Shown here in pieces: positions 57,201-64,000 of a stretch of 64,000 nt of DNA. The stretch's first letter is position 1, and each line of letters starts with the position of its first letter. Under the pieces are notes generated by a model. The model was not told the origin of the DNA, searched no databases, and worked only from the letters and a program-made list of their open reading frames with translations. The stretch covers positions 62,001 to 126,000 of the forward strand of contig JAFEDK010000017.1 of the NCBI GenBank assembly GCA_018241665.1, written 5' to 3'. Both the position numbers and the translations under genes were made by a program. The DNA comes from Pseudomonadota bacterium (GTDB lineage: Bacteria; Pseudomonadota; Gammaproteobacteria; Burkholderiales; Rhodocyclaceae).

Positions 57201-57316
57201 TTGAAAGTGCGGACTTCGGCGAGGGCCGCGGTGGGCGAGAAGCCCATCGCGACCAGACTCGAGCCGGTCAAGCCCCCCGCCGCCACCTTGAAGAACTGGC
57301 GCCGTGAGAGTTGCAT
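54245..57316 (-). CDS. fdhG: Selenocysteine formate dehydrogenase catalytic (alpha) subunit, Tat-exported
   Basis: A 1023-aa molybdopterin oxidoreductase read through an internal TGA at 56731-56729 as selenocysteine 196, the same position as in E. coli FdnG. Context: [23 protein letters not shown]. The Tat signal [15 protein letters not shown] starts the protein, then [16 protein letters not shown] and [12 protein letters not shown] bind a [4Fe-4S] cluster. The long C-terminal half ends [21 protein letters not shown] lies five bases before the ATG. It oxidises formate on the periplasmic side, with FdhH and FdhI. selA, selB, selC and fdhE follow in the same direction. Without Sec decoding it would look like two broken frames. 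Confidence 0.97.
56692..56731 (-). promoter_or_regulatory. SECIS element and Sec UGA codon in fdhG
   Basis: Directly after the UGA (56731-56729) the minus strand can form GGCAA-GUC-UUGCC (56714-56702), a hairpin with a GU in its small loop, about 15 bases beyond the UGA. The sequence UGACACGGCCC before it closely matches the E. coli fdhF and fdnG SECIS. It recruits SelB. Confidence 0.9.
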
Positions 57317-57367
57317 AATGACTCTTCCTCCTCCGGTTGTTGTGAAAACAGAGCGTCTGTACACACT

Positions 57368-57383
57368 GCAATCCCTGCGCCAG
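57368..57383 (-). promoter_or_regulatory. Sigma-54 promoter of the fdh operon
   Basis: On the minus strand TGGCGCAGGGATTGCA has GG at -24 and GC at -12 with exactly ten bases between. It lies 52 bases before the fdhG start. No better sigma-70 promoter was seen for fdhG. Confidence 0.75.
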
Positions 57384-57435
57384 GGTTGGGCCCGATAGGA
57401 ATCAAGGACTTGAAAGTCTTCTTCGCGCTTTCTCG

Positions 57436-57468
57436 GGACATTCTGTCCACCCGGTGGACAAAATGTCC
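57436..57468. promoter_or_regulatory. Tandem dyad, likely activator-binding site for fdh
   Basis: Two copies of GGACA-N3-TGTCC (57436-57448, 57456-57468), centres 20 bp apart, form together a 33-bp near-perfect palindrome (one mismatch in 16-base arms). It lies about 55-85 bp upstream of the sigma-54 promoter, where an enhancer-binding protein would bind, and also upstream of the divergent transporter. Confidence 0.7.
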
Positions 57469-57542
57469 ATCTGCGCCGCAGCACGTCCGATGACGTCCGG
57501 GAATCCGCGCCAGTCCTGGCTCTCCGCGTGGTGTCCGGCCCC

Positions 57543-57571
57543 TTCACTGATCTCCTCTCCGTCGTTATAGT
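57543..57571 (+). promoter_or_regulatory. Sigma-70-type promoter of the selenium ABC transporter genes
   Basis: TTCACT (four of six) and TATAGT (five of six) with a 17-base spacer. The start would be near 57578, giving a leader of about 128 bases before the PhnD-like gene. The leader is GC-rich; I see no known riboswitch in it. Confidence 0.5.
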
Positions 57572-57705
57572 CCGCCTCGCGGTCTGTGCACCGCTTAGGG
57601 TTTTTCCGCGGGATCGCGTGCTGCCATCCTGCCAATCAAGCCGGGGCCGTTCTCCCCCGTCCCGGCGGCTGGTGCCCGAACGGGCGCCTCTTTGAGGAGC
57701 CATTC

Positions 57706-58587
57706 ATGCCTTCCGTGCCGTTTTCCCGGCGCGCGCTGCTGCGCGCCTGTGCCGTTTCCGCCCTGTCCGCCGTCGCCGGCCTGCCGGCCGTGTCCCACGC
57801 CGAAGACGTGCTGCGCGTGTCGGCGATCCCCGACGAGGCGCCCACCGAGCTGCAGCGCAAGTTCGCGCCCCTCGGCGCCTACCTGGAGCAGGAAACCGGG
57901 ATGAAGGTCAGCTTCGTGCCGGTGACCGACTACGCCGCCGTCGTCGAAGGCCTGGCCACGCGCAAGCTCGACCTGGCCTGGCTGGGCGGCTTCACCTTCG
58001 TGCAGGCCAAGATCCGCACCAATGGCACGGCCGTGCCGCTGGTGCAGCGGGTCGAGGATTCGAAGTTCACGTCGAAATTCATCACCGCCAACGACAACAT
58101 CAAGGGCTTCGCCGACCTGAAGGGCAAGACCTTTGCCTTCGGCGCCCCGTCGTCCACCTCCGGCCACCTGATGCCGCGCTACTTCCTGAGCCAGGAAGGC
58201 CTCAACCCCGACAAGGACTTCAAGAACGTGGCCTTCTCCGGCGCCCATGACGCCACCGTGGCCTTCGTGCAGGCCGGTAAGGTGGACGCCGGCGTGCTGA
58301 ACGCCTCGGTGTGGGACAAGCTGGTCGAGCAGAAAAAGGTGGATACCGCCAAGGTGCGTGTTTTCGCCACCACGCCGACCTACTTCGACTACAACTGGAC
58401 GGTGCGTGGCGACCTGGATCCGAAGATCCAGGCCAAGCTGGCCCAGGCCTTCCTCAAGCTCGACCCGGCCAACCCGGCCCACAAGGAAATCATGGCCCTG
58501 CAGCGCGCCAGCAAGTTCATTCCGACCAAGGCGGAGAACTACAAGGGCATCGAAGCCGCAGCCCACGCGGCTGGTCTGCTGAAGTAA
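57706..58587 (+). CDS. PhnD-like ABC substrate-binding protein, putative selenium-oxyanion binder
   Basis: A 293-aa periplasmic binding protein. The N-terminus SRRALLRACAVSALSAVAG is a Tat-like signal, ending near SHAED. The mature protein belongs to the phosphate/phosphonate/phosphite (PhnD) group: SAIPDEAPTELQRKFAPLG, DLAWLGGFTFVQAK, KGKTFAFGAPSSTSGHLMPR. The first of these fits the branch labelled putative selenate ABC transporter in curated families, and the adjacent sel/fdh genes agree. Substrate is inferred, not shown; phosphonate or phosphite cannot be ruled out. GAGGAG precedes the start. It heads an ABC operon divergent from fdh. Confidence 0.85.
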   Translation: MPSVPFSRRALLRACAVSALSAVAGLPAVSHAEDVLRVSAIPDEAPTELQRKFAPLGAYLEQETGMKVSFVPVTDYAAVVEGLATRKLDLAWLGGFTFVQAKIRTNGTAVPLVQRVEDSKFTSKFITANDNIKGFADLKGKTFAFGAPSSTSGHLMPRYFLSQEGLNPDKDFKNVAFSGAHDATVAFVQAGKVDAGVLNASVWDKLVEQKKVDTAKVRVFATTPTYFDYNWTVRGDLDPKIQAKLAQAFLKLDPANPAHKEIMALQRASKFIPTKAENYKGIEAAAHAAGLLK

Positions 58588-58625
58588 GGCCGCACGCCGG
58601 CCGCGGCGTTTATGGGGCTGGGTCT

Positions 58626-58651
58626 GTGGGGGCGAATTCATTCGCCCCCAC
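58626..58651. repeat. Half-copy of palindromic element, fully self-complementary
   Basis: One arm only, extended into a longer palindrome (GTGGGGGCGAAT-TC-ATTCGCCCCCAC). It lies between the binding-protein and ATPase genes. Confidence 0.8.
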
Positions 58652-58706
58652 TGGGCTTCAGGTTTAGCTCCACCTTTTCGTCTGGCCGGCGGCAATAAGG
58701 ATCACC

Positions 58707-59528
58707 ATGGGTTTTTCCCTTGAAGGCGTCGGGCTGACCCACGCCAACGGTTTCCGTGCGCTGCGGGGCGTCGACCTGCGCATCGCGGCGGGCGAACGGG
58801 TGGCGCTGATCGGCGCGTCGGGTGCCGGCAAGACGACGCTGCTGCGGGTGCTGGCGGCGTCCCTGCGTCCTGGCGAGGGGCGCGTGAAACTGCTCGACGG
58901 CGAGCCGTGGGTCTGTGCGCCGGCTGCGCTGCGCCGCCTGCGTGCGCGCATCGGCCTGGTGCACCAGTCGCCGCCGATCCCGCCGCGCCAGCGGGTGGTG
59001 ACTGCCGTGCTGGCCGGCCGCCTCGGCCAGTGGCCGCTGTGGAAATCCCTCGCCTCGCTGGTGCTGCCGGTCGATCCGGACGGTGCCCGCCAGGCGCTGG
59101 CCCGCCTGGATCTGGCCGAGCGCCTGTATGAGCGCTGCGACCGCCTGTCCGGCGGGCAACTGCAGCGGGTCGCGCTGGCCCGTGTGCTGTACCAGCAGCC
59201 GGACCTGCTGCTGGCCGACGAGCCGGTGTCGGCGATGGACCCGGCGCTGTCGGAACTCACCATTTCGCTGCTCAACGAAGAGGCGACCCGCCGCGGCGTC
59301 ACGCTGGTGGCCAGCCTGCATGCGGTGGACCTGGCGCTGCGCCATTTCCCGCGGGTGGTCGGCGTGAAGGACGGCACGATCCTGTTCGACCTGCCGGCGG
59401 CGCAGGTCAGCGACGCTTTGCTGCGCGAGCTGTATGCCGCTGAAGGCGGGCTGCCGCTGGTTGGCGGCCTGCGCGCGCCGGAGCCGGCCGAAACCGCCGG
59501 CGAGCTGCCGCCGCTGCGCTGCGCATGA
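58707..59528 (+). CDS. PhnC-like ABC transporter ATPase
   Basis: A 273-aa ATPase. Walker A is [18 protein letters not shown] (about residues 34-51), the signature is [16 protein letters not shown], Walker B is [18 protein letters not shown], and the H-loop is [13 protein letters not shown]. It is close to the PhnC group that serves PhnD/PhnE systems. AAGGA precedes the start by seven bases. It would drive the two permeases that follow. Confidence 0.9.
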   Translation: MGFSLEGVGLTHANGFRALRGVDLRIAAGERVALIGASGAGKTTLLRVLAASLRPGEGRVKLLDGEPWVCAPAALRRLRARIGLVHQSPPIPPRQRVVTAVLAGRLGQWPLWKSLASLVLPVDPDGARQALARLDLAERLYERCDRLSGGQLQRVALARVLYQQPDLLLADEPVSAMDPALSELTISLLNEEATRRGVTLVASLHAVDLALRHFPRVVGVKDGTILFDLPAAQVSDALLRELYAAEGGLPLVGGLRAPEPAETAGELPPLRCA

Positions 59529-59542
59529 GGGCCGGGGTTCTC

Positions 59543-59609
59543 GTGGGGTCGAATTCATTCGACCAAGGTGCGTTTACGGAAGTCCGAGGTCGAATGAATT
59601 CGACCCCAC
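59543..59609 (+). repeat. 67-bp palindromic element, copy 8, GGTCGAA variant
   Basis: Same architecture as the other copies, but the GGGCG/CGCCC pairs in all four half-arms are changed to GGTCG/CGACC, keeping pairing. The spacer ends GAAGTCCGA. It lies between the ATPase and first permease genes, 2 bases before the GGGGGGAGG ribosome site. Confidence 0.9.
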
Positions 59610-59628
59610 AGGGGGGAGGATGCGGGCG

Positions 59629-60450
59629 ATGAGCACGACCGTACGCGACCCGGCGGCGCTGCTGCGGCTGGGCTGGACCCTCGTGGCGCTGGTGCTGCTG
59701 TGGCCGCTGCTGCGCCTCACCGATTTCCACCCGGCGGCCCTGTTCGAGGCCGGCAACCTGACGGCGATGGGTAACTTCCTCGCCGGCTTCCTGCCGCCCG
59801 AAACCTCGCCGGACTTTTTGTCCCTGCTTGGCAAGGCCACCGTCGAGACGCTGGCGATGGCCACCGCCGGCATCGCGCTGTCGATCCTGCTGGCGGTGCC
59901 GCTGGGCCTGGTGCTGACCCGCAGCCTGTCCATCGCCCGCCTCGGGCCGGGCCGGCGCGGCTGGATCGGCCAGTCGCTGCGCGCCGTGGCGCGGGCGCTG
60001 CTGGCCGTGCTGCGCGGCGTGCCGGAGCTGGTGTGGGCGCTGCTGTTCGTGCGCGTCTTCGGCCTCGGTGCGGCGGCTGGCGTGCTGGCGCTGGGGATCA
60101 CCTACGGCGGCATGCTCGGCAAGGTGTATGGCGAGATCCTCGAATCCACGGACGCCCGCCCGGCCCGCGCGCTGCTGGAAGCCGGCAGTGGCCGTCTGGC
60201 GGCCCTGTGCTACGGCCTGCTGCCGAATGCGGCGAGCGAGCTGGTGTCCTACACCGTCTATCGCTGGGAATGCGCGGTGCGCGCGTCGGTGGTGATGGGC
60301 TTCGTCGGCGCCGGTGGGCTCGGCCAGCTGATGGATCAGTCGATGAAGATGCTCAACGGCGGCGAGGCGGCCAGCATCCTGGTGACCTTCCTGGTGCTGG
60401 TGGTGGCGGCCGACGGCCTGTCCGAACTGTTGCGACGGAGGCTGGCATGA
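59629..60450 (+). CDS. PhnE-like ABC transporter permease 1
   Basis: A 273-aa permease with about six membrane helices. The PhnE/BPD-type coupling region is AGSGRLAALCYGLLPNAASELVSYTVYRWE (parts AGSGRLAALCYGLLP and SYTVYRWE), followed by VMGFVGAGGLGQLMDQSMK. Two ATGs are near the ribosome site; the second (59629) is at the right distance (nine bases), the first is too close. Forms the channel with permease 2. Confidence 0.87.
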   Translation: MSTTVRDPAALLRLGWTLVALVLLWPLLRLTDFHPAALFEAGNLTAMGNFLAGFLPPETSPDFLSLLGKATVETLAMATAGIALSILLAVPLGLVLTRSLSIARLGPGRRGWIGQSLRAVARALLAVLRGVPELVWALLFVRVFGLGAAAGVLALGITYGGMLGKVYGEILESTDARPARALLEAGSGRLAALCYGLLPNAASELVSYTVYRWECAVRASVVMGFVGAGGLGQLMDQSMKMLNGGEAASILVTFLVLVVAADGLSELLRRRLA

Positions 60451-60482
60451 GCGGCGAGCAGACCCGCTGGATGGAAGCTGCC

Positions 60483-60549
60483 GTGGGGTCGAATTCATTC
60501 GACCAAAGCGTTCTGAACGAAGTCCGTGGTCGAATGAATTCGACCCCAC
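60483..60549 (+). repeat. 67-bp palindromic element, copy 9, GGTCGAA variant
   Basis: Second copy of the variant with GGTCG/CGACC arms, spacer ending GAAGTCCGT. It lies 33 bases after the first permease's stop and ends at the GGGGAGG ribosome site of the second permease. Confidence 0.9.
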
Positions 60550-60562
60550 GGGGAGGTGTGCG

Positions 60563-61333
60563 GTGAGGGCCGGGTTGTCCTTCGGCGGCCTGCTGGCCGT
60601 GGTGCTGGTCATCGCGGCGGTGGCCGGCAGCTTCGCTTATCTCGACATGCCGCTGGGTGCGCTGTTCACCGGCGCGGCGGCGGGGGAGATTGCCGATTTC
60701 GTCGGGCGCTTCTTCCCGCCCGAGCTGGCGCCGGCCTTTCTCGCCAAGGTGGGCTGGGCGGCGCTGGAGACGCTGGCGATTTCCCTCGTCAGCACCGTGC
60801 TGGCAGCGGTGGCGGGCGCCGTGCTGGCGTTGCCGGCGGCCGGGCGCCACGGCGTGGCCGGGCGGGTGGCAGCACGCTTCGTTCTCAACCTGCTGCGTTC
60901 GGTGCCGGAACTGGTGTGGGCCACGCTGATGGTGCTGGCCGCCGGCCTCGGGCCTTTCGCCGGCACGCTGGCGCTGGCGCTGCACACCACCGGCGTGCTC
61001 GGCCGCCTGTTCGCCGAGGCGCTGGAGAACACTCCGCCGGCACCGGCGGAGGCGCTCGCCGGCACGGGGGCGCCATCCCTGGCGGCCTTCCTGTACGGCA
61101 CCTTTCCGCTGGTCGCCGCCCAGTGGCTGGCCTACGCGCTGTACCGCTGGGAGATGAACATCCGCATGGCGGCGATCCTCGGCTTCGTCGGTGCCGGCGG
61201 GCTCGGTGCGCTGCTCTATTTCAGCCTGTCGCTGTTCCACGAGGCGGAGGCCAGCACGGTGATCCTCGCGATGCTGGCGATGGCGGTCGTCGTGGATGGC
61301 GTCAGCGCCTGGCTGCGGCGGGCAAGTGCGTAG
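60563..61333 (+). CDS. PhnE-like ABC transporter permease 2
   Basis: A 256-aa permease with about six helices: LLRSVPELVWATLMVLAAG (also found in permease 1 as VLRGVPELVWALL), YGTFPLVAAQWLAYALYRWE and ILGFVGAGGLGALLYFSL. The start is GTG with GGGGAGG six bases upstream. An ATG at 60447 overlapping the first permease's stop opens a short frame (MSGEQTRWMEAA) that runs into the repeat, so the original start may have been displaced by insertion of that element. Confidence 0.86.
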   Translation: MRAGLSFGGLLAVVLVIAAVAGSFAYLDMPLGALFTGAAAGEIADFVGRFFPPELAPAFLAKVGWAALETLAISLVSTVLAAVAGAVLALPAAGRHGVAGRVAARFVLNLLRSVPELVWATLMVLAAGLGPFAGTLALALHTTGVLGRLFAEALENTPPAPAEALAGTGAPSLAAFLYGTFPLVAAQWLAYALYRWEMNIRMAAILGFVGAGGLGALLYFSLSLFHEAEASTVILAMLAMAVVVDGVSAWLRRASA

Positions 61334-61389
61334 GCTGAGTCGACGGGGTTGAGCCTTGGGGAGAATAACTACTGACTCTGACTCTGACT

Positions 61390-61456
61390 GTGGGGGCGAA
61401 TTCATTCGCCCGCTGCACGTGGATCAACCTCTGTGGGCGAATGAATTCGCCCCCAC
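61390..61456 (+). repeat. 67-bp palindromic element, copy 10
   Basis: Full element with GGGCG arms. The spacer differs (ends AACCTCTGT instead of AGTCCGC). It lies between permease 2 and the convergent kinase gene. Confidence 0.88.
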
Positions 61457-61511
61457 AGACACCAGGCCCCACGGTTCAACCCGCTCACACAGGCGGGACG
61501 CCCTCGCGGGG

Positions 61512-63605
<2,094 letters not shown>

Positions 63606-63662
63606 TGGCTTGTCCCCGTGAGGGATGCGGCCGTGGGAGTTGGGGGTGTGGGAGTTGGGGTT

Positions 63663-63729
63663 GTGGGGGCGAATTCATTCGCCCTCAGTTGGTTCACCAG
63701 AGTCCGCGGGCGAATGAATTCGCCCCCAC
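63663..63729 (+). repeat. 67-bp palindromic element, copy 11
   Basis: Full element with GGGCG arms and spacer ending AGAGTCCGC. It lies between the kinase gene and the regulator gene, both on the minus strand. Confidence 0.92.
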
Positions 63730-63777
63730 AGGTGGAGAGGCTCCCGACGGAAGAACCGGCCATGGGGATTGCGGGTT

Positions 63778-64000
63778 TCAGGCCAGGCCCCATTCGACGG
63801 CCTTGCGGTCGAGGGTCTTGCGCGATACGCCGAGCAGCGCCGCGGCGCGGGTCTTGCTGCCGCCACACTGGTCGAGGACGGCGAGGATGTGGCGTTTTTC
63901 GACCTCGGCGAGGCTCAGCGGCAGCGGCTCGACGAAGCCCGGCGCCTGGCTGTCGGCCGGCAGGCCGCCGAGGATCAGCGAGCGCTCGATGAGGTTGCGC
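63778..64000 (-). CDS. Sigma-54-dependent response regulator, C-terminal fragment (window edge)
   Basis: The last 73 residues of an NtrC-like protein: RNLIERSLILG (end of the AAA+ region) and a Fis-type helix-turn-helix with GSKTRAAALLGVSRKTLDRK before the stop. The AAA+ and receiver domains lie past the window end. By transcription order it precedes the kinase gene, so the two form a two-component pair. It is a candidate activator for the sigma-54 fdh promoter at 57368. Confidence 0.85.
   Translation of the reverse strand, partial: RNLIERSLILGGLPADSQAPGFVEPLPLSLAEVEKRHILAVLDQCGGSKTRAAALLGVSRKTLDRKAVEWGLA

Noticed and set aside
57572..57705. Riboswitch in the leader of the selenium transporter
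   Set aside because: The 130-base leader is GC-rich and can fold, but none of the known riboswitch consensus blocks was recognised.
59543..61456. Regularly spaced repeats suggesting a CRISPR array
   Set aside because: Spacings are irregular and about 0.8-0.9 kb with genes between; each unit is an inverted-repeat element, and no cas genes are present.

Overview
The window is high-GC proteobacterial chromosome. It most likely comes from a betaproteobacterium, and my best guess is the Rhodocyclales (Azospira/Dechlorosoma-like). The reasons are: EF-P with Arg at position 32 next to its rhamnosyltransferase gene earP; the DUF971-ubiE-ubiJ run; a complete atpIBEFHAGDC operon; PhoBR; and a selenocysteine formate dehydrogenase with its own selA, selB and tRNA-Sec. 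The genus is inferred from gene content only. There are no rRNA genes, transposases, phage genes or CRISPR arrays.

Layout. 0-6.4 kb: cobalamin uptake and salvage. cobU, a chagasin-like gene and cobT (cut by the window edge) are on the minus strand. A cobalamin riboswitch precedes btuB-btuC-btuD and cobO on the plus strand. 6.5-15 kb: a hydroxyacid dehydrogenase, a SWIM/SNF2 helicase, a sirtuin, a class II amidotransferase, a HIT protein and an unknown 539-aa protein. 15-19.2 kb: phoR-phoB, then DUF971-ubiE-ubiJ. 19.3-26.2 kb: ATP synthase operon (minus). 26.3-34.1 kb: a plus-strand membrane-lipid operon made of an ArsR-type regulator, Aas-like acyltransferase/acyl-ACP synthetase, lipoprotein, LplT-PlsC fusion, small membrane protein, Lgt-like protein and a cysteine-rich radical SAM protein resembling the archaeal tetraether synthase/MJ0619 family. 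34.1-37.3 kb: Tat-exported Fe-SOD, YaeQ, and earP-efp. 37.3-38.3 kb: an AT-rich stretch with DnaA boxes and two DnaA-box/TATA modules around an 89-aa gene of unknown function. 38.3-47.1 kb: two EamA transporters, an AtaL-like protein, an aminotransferase, a CPBP protease, ComEA-like and lipoprotein genes, a GspE-like ATPase and a NYN-domain protein. 47.1-57.3 kb (minus): fdhG(Sec)-fdhH-fdhI-fdhE-selA-selB-selC, followed by a GcvH-like and a DsrE-like gene. 57.7-61.3 kb (plus): an ABC transporter of the PhnD/C/E type, assigned by family and context to selenium oxyanion uptake. 61.5-64 kb (minus): a sensor kinase and the end of an NtrC-like regulator.

How it works together. The right third forms one selenium/formate unit: import, Sec insertion, and a membrane-bound Tat-exported formate dehydrogenase. 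The fdh operon has a textbook sigma-54 promoter with tandem upstream dyads, and a kinase/NtrC-type pair lies nearby. The left end is a B12-controlled uptake and assembly unit. The centre has an autoregulated-looking lipid operon and a possible replication origin.

A recurrent, very uniform 67-bp palindromic intergenic element (eight full copies, one degenerate copy and two half copies) is scattered through the window, mostly on the right. It looks like a REPIN/MITE-type family.
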